Shown: positions 1 to 13,560 of the stretch, one piece after another
How the letters are laid out: each line of letters opens with the position of its first letter
Position numbering within the stretch: position 1 is the first letter of the stretch
Assembly: GCA_013398015.1 (NCBI GenBank)
Contig: VZRR01012411.1
Span: 1 to 64,000 of the forward strand
Source: Oreocharis arfaki
Lineage: Eukaryota; Chordata; Aves; Passeriformes; Paramythiidae
Direction of reading: 5' to 3'
Length of the DNA: 64,000 nt
The notes under the pieces: model-generated
The model's input: the letters and a program-made list of their open reading frames with translations, nothing else
What the model was told of the DNA's origin: nothing
Databases searched by the model: none
Position numbers and translations under genes: made by a program

Positions 1-1029
1 GAAGCTGCCAGAAGCTTCCACCACGTCCAACAGAGCCAGTCCCTGGTGGCTCCAAAGATGGATGTGCCACTGGCCAAAGCTGGGCCAATTAGAAATGTTG
101 GTGACACCTCTGTGATAACAGGTTTAAGAATAAATAAAGACAAAGGTTGTGGAACAGTTTTAATTGTGACTACAGAGGAGCAGCAGAGAGAACAGTGGGA
201 GGAACAGACACCAAGTGGAGAAGGAGGAGGAGGAGGTGTTCCAGGCACCTGAGCCCAGATTCCGCTGCAGCCGGTGAGGACCATGGTGAAGCATCTGTGC
301 CTCTGCAGCCCATGGAGGATCACATGGGATACAAAGATCCATCTGCAGCCTGTGGAGGAGCCCCACACTGGAGTGGGTGGATGCCTGAGAGGAGGCTGTG
401 ATCCAGTGGAACACCCAGTGGAGAGAGGGGTGCTTCTCCTAGGCTGGAGCAGCCTGTCCTTGGAGGACTGCACCCCGTGGAAGAGTGACCCATGTGGCAG
501 CAGTTTGGGGAGCACTGTTGCCGGTGGGATGGACTCACGTTGCAGCAGGTCACAGAGAGCTGTTGCTCATGAGATGGAGCCACATTGGTGAAGTTCTCAG
601 TGATCTGTCTCCCATGGGACGGACCCCACAGTGCAGCAGGGAACTGACTCCTCTCCCTGAACAGCGGGAGAAGCCAAGGGTGGTGAACTGACCAAAACCC
701 CCATTCCTCGTCTCTTTGCGCCACTCGGGTAGGAGGCAGAGATGGAAGGAGGGAGGGGAGGGGGAAGGTGTTTTTTTAAGGGTTTATTTAACTTCTCATT
801 ATATATATTAAAAATAAAAAAATTCACTTTTCAAGTGTTCAAAAAACACTTCGTATCTCTAAGTCGAGCCTGTTTTGCCCATGACAGTATTTGCTGAGGG
901 ATCTCTCCCAGTCCTTAGCACAACCCATGAACGCTTCATTAAATTTTCTCTCCTGTGTCCAGCAGCAGAGGGAAGTGAGTGAGCAGCTTTCATGGGTGCC
1001 TGGTATTGGCCCAGTGTCAACCTATGACA
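1..1029 (+). mobile_element. Avian endogenous-retrovirus LTR, left end outside window
   Basis: The GC-rich half (about 200-700), with repeated phrases such as tgcagcc, gtggagga and cactggag, is followed by a short AT-rich stretch, then ctgttttgcccatgacagta, ctctcccagtccttagcac and an end at ctatgaca. I recognise this layout from memory as a long dispersed avian LTR whose consensus ends in a gtcaaccca..aca motif. It is strongly decayed: the region of the polyadenylation signal is an A/T-rich slur, and frames are broken. No viral gene is visible. The subfamily name needs a repeat-library search. Confidence 0.7.
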
Positions 1030-2924
1030 TAATCTTAAAATTACAGTCTTATCTTCTCTTTACTGTATAGCCTAATAATCTCAGTCTAATCGTCACTTGA
1101 ATTAAGGGGCTGGATCTTTAGTGTTGGATCTTAATAATGACAGATTTTTAAGTAGTAACCCCTTGAGTTCAAAGCTGACTACAAGAACAAGAAAGACTGC
1201 CCGGACAGCTGTGGCTCACACAGCCCCTCATCTAGTAATTAGACTACAAAGATTTACTTAGTATTTTTACTTTTATTGGCACCTATGCATTCCCATTTCA
1301 AATATAATAACATTTTTTTTTAAATTTGAATAAATACTATTAGATACAAAAATCTGTACGTACACTAGAGTAATAATATAATAATGCAAAAGCATTAAAA
1401 ATTAAGTTACAAACTTAGAAGAATAGCAAATATGTAGAACAAATATCCTAGTCAATGTCTATTTTAATATCAGCTGTGATGACTCAGACAATCCACCGCA
1501 AAACTAAATTTTACTATCTGCCTCAAGAGCCTCTTCAGAGATGCTAAAGATTGAAAAAAAAAATCTTTAAATTAATTTTTTTAACGTTTACGTCAAACAA
1601 AGCAAATTAATACTGAAGGTACTGTTATTGAATTTCTAGTATTACAGAAACAAGTCAAAGCTGTTCTCAGCAAGGTTTACAATCCAAAAGACAATTGCTG
1701 CTTTGGAAACTGCACTTTGGCAGCAGCATCCAGCTCCCCCCAGAGTTACTTAAGTCCCTCTGAGCATGTAGAAGTTTGCAAAACTGTGGGAAACATACAG
1801 TCTTAAAGAGCTTTTCAACTGTAAGCCTACAGGTATTATCATGGTAATTACATTTATAATTACAGAATAAAACTGATACCGGTTCCAAAACAAAAAAATC
1901 ATATAGCCTGTGCAAGGAAATCAGTGCCTCACAGGATCAAGGCTCGCCTTCTAAGGACGAGAGAAATCCCAAGAAGTTGTTTCCTTATTGAAATTTAACA
2001 GCATCAGACCCTAAAAAAAAAAATTTGTGAAGACACAGAAGTATCTTCATTTAAAAGTGTTTTTAACAATCCATTTATGTCTATCATTGCTAAATGTGCA
2101 GAAACATATCACGATACAGAAAAAAAACCCATTTGCTCTGTAAGCCACATTTTACTTGTTTTCTTCCAGTTTACTTTCACTATAAATTGGAAGCATTTTG
2201 TGTCTAGTGTGTAATTTTTCTAACAGGAATTACAGTTTTAAATTAAGATTTTAAAAAGTGTTCAATTTTCAGCTTTAAAAAAATCACTATCTTGATGTTA
2301 AAGTTCAGCTTGTTTATGTTAGCCACTATTTCAAATGTCTAACCAGGCAGCAGTTTGTTGTGTCTGATACAATAATTATATATAAAGCCAGGTAGCAGAA
2401 CGACAACCACCAACTTACAATTAATTTTAATGAAAACAGAGAAATATTTGCTCTGTATCAGAATAAATGAATGCAACATAGTACTGGTCCACAATCAACT
2501 GTAAAAAGTATTGTGTTGCATCATGTGTCCTACACAACCTTTTTGAATATATGACCTTTAAGTTGCTGAAGGTTGCCTCAGAATTTGGCTCAGTTCAGGC
2601 AAAACATCTGTTCCCTTTGCAGGTATACTGTAAGGACTTTTTTCTCAGTTGGATTTAGAGCACAGCAAGTGAGCCCTTTTCTGACCGATCATATACACCC
2701 CAGCATTTGTAAATCAAGCTCTGGGCTGACAACAGCAGGTCCACAATCCGTCACCCTTTCTCAGCTAGCAAGGCCATTTGACTGCTGTGAGAACTGCTCT
2801 TATCATGTCATCAAATCAAAGCATGTTGAGAAGAGGGAATGCAAGAGGCATCTGCAGAATTCCCACAATGTAGTGACTTTGGAACATTGACAGATGCATC
2901 TGTCATTTTATACCTTCAACTAAC
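1030..2924. other. CCDC171 intron sequence, nothing recognised
   Basis: AT-rich intronic DNA between the LTR and the exon at 2925. A 105-codon open frame at 2573-2890 has no family resemblance, no splice support and ordinary intronic composition. No repeat was recognised. Confidence 0.6.
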
Positions 2925-3027
2925 CTGCTGTCCGCTGGCCTGACATAGCAAAGCTGTCCAAGAGTAACTCCAGCTCTCTCATGTTGCTTTCATACGTCTC
3001 TGTTAGAAAGACCTGGTGTTTCTTGGC
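2925..3027 (-). CDS. CCDC171: CCDC171 exon 10, last in window
   Basis: The acceptor is ttctgtcaaataaag/GCC and the donor ACAGCAG/gttagt; 103 nt, phase 0 to phase 1. The peptide AKKHQVFLTETYESNMRELE continues LLLDSFAMSGQRTAG and matches human [20 protein letters not shown]. The acceptor is AAAG preceded by an interrupted pyrimidine run, so it is weaker than the others. The donor is GTTAGT rather than the commoner GTAAGT. Further exons lie left of base 1; none was found in bases 1-2924. Confidence 0.93.
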
Positions 3028-5180
3028 CTTTATTTGACAGAAGGAACAGACAAGACAAGAGGGGGCGGGGAGAGAACACATTAGAAGAAGTAAACAGAAG
3101 AAATACACATCACAATGATATACTTGTTCCTCTTTAAATTTAAATTTCTGCTGTATTTCTTTTTATGTCTTTTTTTGAGCCAAGAGACCTAACACGATAT
3201 AACAATACAGAACCCCGTAACACACAACATAAAACTAAAGGATTTCAAAAGAAAAACAAAATATCGTCCTACAAAAACTGAGTCTTCATCATCTTCTGCT
3301 TTAGACGTATCTTAAAGGACATTAAATTCTGTCCATCTATGCAAGCAGTGAAATCTATTGTTACACCCTACAAGGGCATCCAGAAAGACACCAAACTACT
3401 GGCAGACAGGCTAGAAATCTGGCACTCAGTCAAATCTAACACCTATTCTCATTGCAAACATGCCTACTTCAATTGTTAATATCTTTCATGCTAGATAGGG
3501 ATTTCTTCAATACCAAAAACTCATCCTTATGCATGGAACATAAAGCTACAGAGTTCTTCAGCCCCTGTCACTGAATTTTCTTAAAGAAAGCTGTCCACTA
3601 AGTGCAGTCTATCGTTCAAATCAAGACACCAAAATTTTTGAGGCCAGAAAAGTACTACAGTAGAGTTTTTAAATCACTACAATAGAAAGACTATACCAAA
3701 TCATTCCTTCAATTTATATCTGATACTATAACTTGCAGTTTTCAAAGACATTAATTCCAGACAAGACTAAGGTCCTTTTGGGTATATGTAGTTTTGACAT
3801 CTCAAGAAAATGTACGATTTTTGCTGCTGACTGACAAGAAGTAATATAACTCAGCAATTCAGAAAACCCAGAAGCAGCAAAAATAAACAAAACCCAACCA
3901 TCCCTACACCACCCCCATCCCCGCCCCCCCCCTTCAAAAGAAAACTAGATTTAAATAACTTCACAATTTTCTTACGACAAAGGTTATGATCAAAATGTCT
4001 CATGGCTTTTAATTGCTCAATTTATTTCCATTCTAAATTCTAACACCTATTTGTGTAATTTCCATTTCTACTTGGTAATGGAAAGTTAACCTTTTTTATT
4101 GAGCAAAATTCTACTGTTTTCTATCACATCCAGAAACTATTGCTTTAGTTATGCTTCACTGCATGTCAAAGAACCCAGGCAATTTCTCACGTGTGGGAAA
4201 CATCCTCCCCAGGAAAACTGCTATATACTGGTAGCATATAACTGTCAGCATTAAAAAAAACCAGAAATGCATTTAATTCTCTGCAGTGTTCTTCACTATT
4301 CAGTTTAAATATTTTATAAATTTGCTTTACTCTTTCAATTTTAATTATATGTACTGTATATCAACTAATATATTATTCATATGTGTATTTCAGTGTTAGG
4401 TCCCCTGTAGCATTTACACGCCTTGCCTTGTGTGAGAGTTTGTACTACACTTCATAAAGAATTTCCAAAACACTTCTATATATTGAAAAATGGCCAAGGT
4501 TTAATTCCTACTCTATAAAATTATCTATATAAATAGAGCTTGTAAATGTTGAAATCCAGTAAAAATATTTCATGGGATGCAAGAAAATGAAACTAATTTA
4601 CTCTCATGTACTGACATCATCTCCAAGATCTCACAAATTAAAAATAAGAAAATACAACAATATGAAAACATCACAATAAAATAAATACTCTTTTTATATA
4701 AAATACTCCAGCACAGCGAAGGTCAGACTAAATCTTCCCAGACAAACATTTTCCTATGCAAAAGTCAAATGTGAGATTTTTTTTCAATCTTCTCATCCAA
4801 TTTTTCCATTTTTTTAGGTAATTTACCATAATTTAGTCAGTGTGTTCCAGTCTACTCAGCCTTCACCATTTTTCTGTGCTTTATTTGCTAACCGCATCTA
4901 CACTTCCTAAGTCAATTTTAGTCTGTTTTTCAACAGCAATACAGATCAAAAGGAAATTACTTAGACTAGCCAGTCTCTCTACACTTGAATTGCAAAATAG
5001 TTAGTATCTTTCCTTTCTAACTTCCATTTTCAATCACTGTCCCCATTATCAGAAACTGAAGAAAAAAATGCTGTAAAGTACACTGCTGAAAATCCAGGCA
5101 CAGGTTTAGAGTCCAAAAGGATCTATTATTGATCTGATTTCTTGTGTCTCACTGACAGGTATCTAATAAGAATGTATACA

Positions 5181-5480
5181 GTCATAAAATCATGAAACAA
5201 TTTAAGCTGACAGGACCTGTGGAGGTCATCTAGTCCCACTCCCCACTCAGAGAACGGTATGGTATCAAAGTCAAGTTAGGCTGCCCTGAACCTTGTCCAG
5301 TCAAATTCTGAGTATCCTCAAAGATGGTGCTATAGCAAACCCTCCGGGCAACCTGCTCCAGTATCTCACAATGCACATTGTGAAGTTTTTTGTTTTCCCC
5401 TTACAAGTAATTATAACTTTCCTATTTTCTCTTACACTTCTAATGCACAGATCTAAGGAGAGCATAGCTCCATCTTCTCC
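5181..5480 (-). mobile_element. CR1 LINE 3' fragment
   Basis: Read on the minus strand it ends in the CR1 3' signature: a block related to gaccaggtgacctcc-tctagtcc followed by a gattttatgac-like tail. The plus-strand phrase gaggtcatctagtcccact is diagnostic. Old and diverged; only the terminal few hundred bases are present, typical of 5'-truncated CR1 insertion. Confidence 0.75.
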
Positions 5481-5889
5481 ACAAGCATCCACTTAACAGT
5501 TTATAGCAGTAGCTATTATCTCCTTAGGTTTCTTCAGTCTGAACAAATACAGGGAGCATGCATAATGCTTTACTTTGAAAAGGAAAATAGAGTATAGAGT
5601 CAAACACAATCAATTGCAGCTGACAGATTCAACTATTCCAGGAGATGTGATTACAATCCTTCTCAACAACTCCATTCATCAACATGTTTGTGTTAGGGGA
5701 TGCCATTCCTGTAGAACTACTGGAAAAGTACAGGCATGTTTCCTAGGTTATTTCAAAAGGGAAATCAAGTGACAAAATTGCTAAAGCCTTTACACAAAGA
5801 GAGTTTGCGTCACAGACCACATTAGCAGAAACTAATTAGTAGGTGGAAGAATATTTGTAAAGTAAGTCTTCTGCTGACTTTCACTTCCT

Positions 5890-6345
5890 GTACACCAGAA
5901 TGGACCATTCTTGACCTATATATTGACCCTTACAAAAAAACTTGAAAATCAAAGGCAGGAGGCCTGTATGGATATGCAGGGAACTCCTGACTAAATTCAA
6001 CCATTAATAGGAAGCATAAAGAAGATTGTTCAGACATAGCAAACTCGAAAAAATACAGAGACATTGTTCAAGCCTAGAGAGATATGTTTAGGAATGCCAA
6101 AATCCACATAAAGTTGAATCTGGCATGGGGTGTGAAGAGCAACAGGGAAAGCTTTTTGAAGTACAGCACCTGCAAAAAGAGGACTAAACTAAATGTGGGA
6201 CCACTGCTAATGAAGCAGTGACCTAGTGACTAGGACAGAAAAAAAGCCTTCTCACGGCTTTTTTCACCTCAGTCTTCACTGGTAGAACCTGTCTTTGGGA
6301 ATTCCAGGTCCCTGAGATCAGTGAAATTTCCATCAGCACTGGAGA
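5890..6345 (+). mobile_element. CR1 LINE fragment, upstream ORF2 part
   Basis: The phrases agggaactcctgacta, acagagacattgttcaagc, aatgtgggaccactgctaatg, ctcagtcttcactggtaga and gggaattccaggtccctgag follow, in order, the CR1 ORF2 segment between the endonuclease and the reverse transcriptase. The orientation is opposite to the CR1 piece just to its left, so this is a separate insertion or a rearranged piece. No intact frame. Confidence 0.65.
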
Positions 6346-9017
6346 ACTTAAAATTCAAAATATACTAAAAGTGTTTCCTATACTCCCCAAAGACAATTCC
6401 CTTCTTCACAATATATTCCAAACTGAAGGCTAAAAACCTAATAACATGAGAGAAAAATCCTACGTTCTGAACCCAGAATATATGCTGAATTTTAGGATAT
6501 AAAATGCTTCCTAGAACCAAACTTCATATCCTTAGAAAGGGTCTTATTATCATAAAACAACTCTTGAGGACAAAAACCTTTTAATAGAAAATGCGCTTCG
6601 CAACATATTTATTTAATCATCAATTTCAAAACACAATTGCCCTTTTAAAGAAATTAAAGAGAAGCCAAGCATTTTTCATTAAAAATACTGTAGACCCCAA
6701 TGAGGAGAAAATCTTTTTTCCAAAAACTTTGTATCCTTATCTGTAAGGATAACCTGAATTATTTGGAAAACCAATTGCTTATGAAATTATTCCACTCACT
6801 GTCAGACTTGTGTTAATCTTCCAGAAGAGTATTTTTATTTATCTGGACAATTTCCTACTACCTTGGTTGTAGACATATTTTCCTTAACTACCAGTATTTG
6901 ATTTTCATTCCTGTTCCTATACAGAAATGATGCCCCATTGTTTTTTCAGCAGTTTCCAAAAGCCATGGTTGACTAAAATAAACGTAAACTCTATGCAGAG
7001 TTCCAGAACAGCCCGCAGAACCTGATGCTGCAAATGTGCATCTGTATCTCAAGTTCAATAACTTTTTAAAAATAAACACGTAGGCATGACTTGGAGGCCT
7101 TATGTTAACAAACCACTGCAGTAATGTGCAGGGAGCTGGGATCCAGTTGCACAACGAACTGCCATTATTCATGAGGAACTTCCTCTACTTTGTTTACAGT
7201 TACAAGGGGTTCCTGGGGGGCTCTCTTGCACATGGACTAATTCACCCACTCAGTCTGCAGTACAAATCCCAACTGGTGATGGCAGAGTAAGAGCCAAATT
7301 CAGAACTATCCACATGGCCATCAAAGAGCAGCATGTTCAGATACTCCTGTATCAAAGTGCTCATGTATACCAAAGTATCAGAATGTTTTCCAGGCATGAC
7401 CTTGGGGGCAGCAAATCACAGCATTTACAGAAATACGAAAGACTGCTCCACAGTTCACAAAACATGGGTTTTACTGAAGTGATGCTCTGTAAAGCAGGAA
7501 AGCGGTACAAATTTTTCGGCAATCAGGCATAAATTGTAGTACAAAAAACAAAACAAAACCAAACCAAACCCTCACCAACAAACTCTCTCCTTGGGCTACT
7601 ACTTATTTTTGCTAAAGTTACTAAACTATTGAATACTTCTTTTATTTTCTTATATTAGCTGGAATATTCCAAAATCTATAGAAAGGTCTGGCTACATGTA
7701 AATTGAATACAATCTCTCAAGAAATTTAGTATCTCAGTCTTACAAATTAATCTAAATACTCAAGTGTTATTGGAACTATTCTTGTCCATAAAAAAAGATC
7801 TGTAACAACTTTTGGTGGGAGACAATGTCATGAAGTATCTCTTTGGGTTTTGAGATTTATTTTTTTTCCAAGTCAGAAAATTTTTTAAGAACTGCAGCTT
7901 TAATTTTAGATGCCTGTCTTCCAACACCAGGACATCACAGCTTGAGTGACCTCTGCACTTCCTGAATAAATTACAAAGTTGGTTTGTTTGCAGAAGATCA
8001 TTTAAGCATATGCTTGAGACTGACTAGTCTTCTTAAATTAGGACATAATTAAACATAGCATCTGGGAAGAAACACTCCCCCCTATGTTAAGGCAAAAAAA
8101 AAAAAAGAATCAAGGTAAAACAACACTTAACAATCATTAGCACAAAATTAATGAAGAGTGCATATTGGGATTGGGATTTTTTTTTTAACTGAAAGAAATT
8201 GGAGAGACAACATTCACATCTCTGCTATTGTGTACCAGTTTCTACTCCACGGAATCTGTAGAACAGAACTATAATCCTCAAGGTGCTTCACCATCTTCTC
8301 AGTCAATACTTAGGCCACTTCTATTAAAGAACAATGGTTAATGTGTACATCTTGGAACTAGATTCTGAAACACTTCTATTCTGACATTCAGTGTACAATA
8401 ACCTACAAGGCTTTTACAGACAGATGAGATGCAAACAGAGCATGACTGCAGGCACGGCTGTAAGAGAAAGATTTACATGCCATGGGGAAAAAGACAGACT
8501 GTGTGTCAAAAAAACATAAGCATGAATAGAATTTTGTCCTGAATTCTCGTCAGGTATAACACACATTTTACTAAGGAATTTTTCTTCGTATTCTTTTTGT
8601 GCTTGATAAAATGATTTTTTTCAGGCTGATTAAGGCAGCAAATGTCTTTTAATACTTCAGTGCTTGCACTGAAGAAACTGTGTCCTCCCAATAGAAGAAG
8701 GCTTTTTAAATTTTACTTTTCTTCAATTTATTAACTACCCATCTACCTGGGAAGTGGATAACACTAAGACAATGTATGGAATAACTCCATCAGCTGAAGA
8801 GCAGACACCAACAAATCTGAAGACTCTCTGATGCAGATCTCTGCTCTTACATACTGAATAGCACAATGCCTGTCAGCATGTGCCTGTCATCTCCTACACT
8901 CATAGGTCCAAGAGAAAGGAAGAAGAGAAATTTACAAGTTCAGAAAAAAAAATTGGCTAAGTATACAAAAACTGTAAATGCTAGTACACAATAAAGAGAG
9001 ATACATTTCTAGATCAT

Positions 9018-9893
9018 TGAATAATAGAATAGATCGGTTTGGAAGGAACCTTGAAGTTCATCTAATCCTAATGCTCCTGCCGCAAACAGGGACACCTAGT
9101 GCTAGACCAGGTTGCTCAGAGCCTCATCCAATCCAGCCTTGAACTCTTCTAAAAATAGGGCATCCACAACTTCTGTTATGAGAACAACCCATTTAAGTGC
9201 CTCACCACTCTCACAATAAAGAATTTTTCCCTAATATCTGATGTAAACCTTCTTTCAGTTTAGAGCCATTCTCCTAGTCCTGTTACTACATGTCCTTCTG
9301 AAAAGTCTCTTCTTTTTTGTAGGCTCCCTTCAGGTACTTTGAAGGCTGCAATTAGGCCACCCCAAAGCCTTCTCTTCTCCAGGCTGAACAACCTCAAGTC
9401 TTTCAGCCTTTCCTCATAGCAGAGCTGCTCCATCCCTGTGATAACTTGGTGGCCTCCTCTGGACTCACTCCAACAGGTCCATGTCCTTCCTGTTCTGGGA
9501 CCCCAGAGCTGGATGCAGCACTGCAGGTGGGGTCTCTCCAGAGCAGAACAGAGGGGCAGAATCCCCTCCCTCCCCCTGCTGCCCTCACTGCTTTGGATAC
9601 AGCCCAGGACATATTTGTCTTGCTTTCTTTCAGCAGGGTCACACTCATCCTCTCATCCTCCAGCACCCCCAAGTCCTTCTTGGCAGGGCTGCTCTCCATC
9701 TGTTCATCCCCCAGCCTGGGGTTGCCCTGACCCAGGTGCAGCACCTTGAACTTGGGCCTGGTAAACATAATGAGATTTTCATGGGCACACTTCTCAAGCT
9801 TGTCCAGGTCCCTCTCGATGGCATCCTGTCCTTCAGATGTGTCAACCCCATCAACTCCCATCCCTTCACCTATGTCATTAATGAAGATCACCT
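9018..9893 (-). mobile_element. CR1 LINE, 3' end with RT C-terminal region
   Basis: The minus-strand frame 9891-9403 contains FINDIGEG, IERDLDKLEKCAHENL, KVLHLGQGNP and ESSPAKKDLGVLEDE, which are the hallmark strings of the CR1 reverse-transcriptase C-terminal half. The plus strand starts at the 3' end with aatagaatagatcggtttgg. The piece is about 875 bp; the frame breaks in the last third. Younger-looking than the other copies nearby. Confidence 0.9.
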
Positions 9894-10627
9894 AAGCTTT
9901 TTGCTTTGACCTTTCTGCTATTGAAGAGGATAGAAAAATTGTTATTCAATGTTGGGTAGGTAGAGACAGTGAGAAGGCACCAACTGGTAATATAAAGGGA
10001 AAAATATTTCAGAAAACAATCCTGTAGTAAAATATATCCAATATGACAAATGCATGCCAAATAAAACAAAAAACCCCAATCAACTAAAAAGTTTGTCACC
10101 TTCAAAGAAGACATTTTCAAACAATTTTTGCAGTCAAATGCTTGCACTAAAACCAAAACATTATGTGAAACAGAAATAAGCAAGCCTACAATTTTTAATT
10201 TTTTAATTAAAAATTACAATAAGCCTAGTTACAATGGTAACTAATCAAGCCTAAGGAAAAAAAGCTTGCGTAGGAAGACACAACATTCTTCACACAAAAC
10301 CATAATCCATACCTACAAATTGCTTTCTTCATCAGGAATGCAAAAGCTGGTTACTCTTGACTCATAGCCATACTTTTGAACTAACTGTTTTCTGTAAATA
10401 ACTCCTCAGTTAAATACTTGGTGTATCACTTACACTGCATTTTTGAATTAGCTTGTCCAGTATCTTAGCTATATTTACTCTTGCTCCACAAAACAAAGTA
10501 ATATAAATAAAAATCAGAGTAATGCAAAGTCAGATTCATGCCACAGCTTAGCACAGCAAATGCAGTTTGTGTTCACAGTATGCTTAAAAAAACCTAAACA
10601 ACAAGTGCCATAGGCTTTTTGTCTTAC

Positions 10628-10766
10628 CATTGCAAGTTCCCTCTGTAATTCTCGGCAGCTTTTTTCAGCATTTCCTAGCCTCGCAGAGAGGTCTATAATC
10701 ACCTTCTTCTTTTCTTCAATCGCTTCTTTCATTTGATTGTTTGAGGAGAAACACTCTCTTTCTAAT
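10628..10766 (-). CDS. CCDC171: CCDC171 exon 9
   Basis: The acceptor is actttccag/ATT and the donor GCAATG/gtaaga; 139 nt, phase 2 to phase 0. The split codon GT+A gives valine, making KLNVLERE across the junction (human KLNLLEKE). The peptide contains KEAIEEKKKVIIDLSARLGN and SCRELQRELAM. The core KKVIIDLS is identical to human. Coiled coil. Confidence 0.95.
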
Positions 10767-11163
10767 CTGGAAAGTTTCAACATTAGAACATTTTTATCAA
10801 AAATACTTATGTCAAGTATTCTACATATTTTAAAAAGATAATCCATGGGTATCACATCATGTTAAGACATCATATGACTTCCGAAGCTGCTTTCCTAATT
10901 TTTTTTTAAAGTGAAGAAACTTATATATTCCTTCTAAGAAGAACTTTTCAGTTATGATTATGTTCTTTTCCATTACCAAGGCTTGTGTTAGACTTCCAGT
11001 CACAAATTAATTTGATCATTTGGATATGGATTCCAGATTACATGTAACAAACAGAAGTCATCATATTTTAATTAACACATTAGTTCTCTTAAGAAAGACA
11101 TCACTCTTGGATCATCAATGCCAATTTCAAGTACAAAACTTGCTCCTGAAGTTTCCACATACC

Positions 11164-11590
11164 TGACTATATTCTTACCCTGGTTCTGGCCAGAACGGGG
11201 TTCATTTTTGCAGTAGCCAGGAGTGGGCATGGATAGGACCTGGAGGTTATTCTATACCACCTCATGTCTTTTTCTGGGGACAGGGGAAGGGCTCCCTTGT
11301 GGGTAGTGTGGCAGAGGTTCTGGGTATGGTTGGGGTTTCCACAGTGTGCAATTACAGGTGAATCAATGGCTTTTTTTTCTTGTACACTTTGTCATTAGTA
11401 TTATTGCTGTGACAGTTTGTTGTCTTATTTCATTGTTGTTTGGAAGGAACAGTCCTTGAGATAAGGACTTATCTCAACCCATGTCACAGAAGGAGGAAGA
11501 AGAAGAGAGGGGGAATGATCTAGCAGAATATGGTTTGGAGCATTTCTGTAGGAACACTAAATTGGGGAATACCATTCCTAAACCATGGCA
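11164..11590 (+). mobile_element. Degenerate ERV LTR, probably solo
   Basis: Diagnostic phrases in order are cctggttctggccagaacg, gttcatttttgcagtagcc, tattctataccacctcatgtc, tttttctggggacaggggaag and a late ttatctcaacccatgtcac, followed by a purine-rich stretch (ggaggaagaagaagag). These agree with a recalled avian LTR that begins in a TGG-CCTGGTTTTGGCC motif. No gag, pol or env sequence flanks it on either side, so it is probably a solo LTR. Ends are approximate and no target duplication was found. Confidence 0.65.
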
Positions 11591-11679
11591 ATTCTACTCA
11601 GAATGGCATGATTTCAACAGCATACAATTCAAAATTTGAAACAGTTCTTGTACTACATCAGTCCTCCTGGCACTCAAGA

Positions 11680-13560
11680 AAACAAATATATAGAAAGCCT
11701 GGCATAGATAAAAAGGTGGGTCATGAGAAAACTACAAGGCCAAACAACAGCATACGGGAGCCAAACAAAGGGGCAGGAATCCAAGGAAAAATTTTAAGGA
11801 TTGCCTAAGTATATAGGGATGGAAATGAGGTGCCTCAGCAAAGACACCTAGAATTAGCGTTTGCAAAAGATGACAAAGACAAGAAGGGATTTTACCACTG
11901 TTACGGTAGGAAAGAAAATATTAAGAGACTTCTACACAAAACGGCTATTTTATCAAAAGCAGAGAGAGAAGGTCACCATACCCACTGCCTTTTTTTCCTC
12001 AGGGTTCCCTGACAAGGTCTACTCCCAAGCCTCTATGGCCAGTAAAAGGACACAAAAAGGAGAACGACCGCTAGCAATAGGTGAGGATTGAGTCTGAGAT
12101 AACCTGTGAGAACCCCACCCACAGAAATTAAAGAGGCCAGCTCACCTACACCCAAAGGTTCTGACAAAGCTGGCCAATGTCAAAGTGACATTGCCCATTA
12201 TCATCATGAAAGGTCAAAAAAATTGGGGGAGGTCCCTGGCAAATGAAGAAAGGCAAATGTCACATTTATATTTGGCAAAGGTCAAAAGGAGAAGCCAAAG
12301 AACTATAAACCAGTGAGCTTCATTTCAGACCTGGAACGTTACAAAGCAAATCCTTCTAGAACAATTTTCTGGGCTCATGAAAGACACAAAAGTGATTGGG
12401 AACAGACAGGGAGGATTTACCAAAGCTTAATCATGTCTGACCAACCCAGTTAAATGCCATGATAAAATGATCAGGGTGGACAAAAGTAGGGCAAGTAGAT
12501 CAAACATAACTCAATTTTAGCAAGGATTTAATCACTTTCTCACACAGTATTTTTATACCTAAGTTACAACTTCAGTCTAGATATGTGAACTACAACATTG
12601 ATAAAAGTGGTTTGATGGTAAAGCCCAGATGGTAGTAGCTGGAATGGGTGTAATACTGTAGAGGTCTAGTTTAGACCTATTTAGCAGCTTCATCCATCAC
12701 CTGGAATAAGCCAAGACTGCAATCTCACAAGACCTGCAGCTAACAGTGAGCTGGGTGTGGGTAGATCATGACAATATGATCAGTACACTCAACAGTAGAG
12801 CTGCCATTCTCTAGTCACGGAGAAAGAACAGGCCAGAATGATCCTTCTGACATTCAACGATGACGATTGCAAAGACCTGAATTTAGGAAGCAAGACCACT
12901 CTGAAGTGATGTGGCTCTTAACTGGCTGGATAGAAGCTATGCTCAAAAAGGAGCCAGTAACCATGGTACACAGTCACAAACCAGCAGCATTGCATATGAG
13001 TGGAGATATCCTGGGCTGTATTAATAGCAGCACAGCCAGATCAAGGGAAGTGATTAATCACCTTTTATTTGGCAGTCATTACAACACATCTAGGATAATG
13101 ACCACTTTTAACTACACACATTCCTCATAGGAAAAAAGCTAGAGTGGACTAAGGGAATGGTCACCACCATGGTCAGCAGCTGAAACACATATAAGAACTA
13201 AGGCAACTTGGTATGTTCAAGCTGAAGAAGAGATAGCTCCACGGTGTATAACAAGCCTCCCAGTATCTAAAAGGAGGTTATCAAGGAAATGCAGCCAATC
13301 ACTTCACAGCAGTGTTTGGCTACAGGACAAGAACTGAATCCAAAGAGGTTCAGACAAGGAGAAATGTTTTCCAGCTTTAGAGAACAGGTTCCCAGAGAGG
13401 TTGTGCCATCTCCATTCTCCACGTTTTCAAGACCTACCTGGATAAAACCCTGAAAAGCCTGATCTCATAGCTGATCCTGGTTTGAGCAGCAGGCTGGACT
13501 ACAGATCTCCCGCAATTCCGTTCAACTTGAACTATTCTTTGATGTAGCTCTCGGCAGTAG
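11680..13560 (+). mobile_element. Ancient CR1 LINE, strongly decayed
   Basis: Recognisable blocks run in the right order over nearly 1.9 kb: agaagggattttaccac, gaaaggcaaatgtcacattt, actataaaccagtgagcttcatttcag, catgtctgaccaaccc, cccagagaggttgtgccatctcc and a 3' end near aattccgttcaacttgaac. Every frame is broken many times. It begins directly after the LTR at 11164-11590, so the LTR may have inserted into or beside it. Confidence 0.65.

Larger units (their letters stand above)
3028..10627. other. CCDC171 intron between exons 9 and 10
   Basis: A 7.6-kb intron holding three CR1 fragments (listed separately). A short C-rich run lies at about 3904-3933 and (AAAAC/AACC)-type low-complexity DNA at 7541-7570. 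The remainder (3028-5180, 6346-9017, 9894-10627) is AT-rich with nothing recognisable. Confidence 0.7.

Noticed and set aside
320..724. 134-codon minus-strand frame and several overlapping plus-strand frames
   Set aside because: They lie in the GC-rich half of an avian LTR and have low-complexity translations with no viral or host protein match that I know.
2573..2890. 105-codon plus-strand frame
   Set aside because: Opposite to the gene, no recognisable domain, no splice or conservation support.
9438..9909. Plus-strand open frames of about 100-140 codons
   Set aside because: They are the antisense of the CR1 RT frame on the minus strand.
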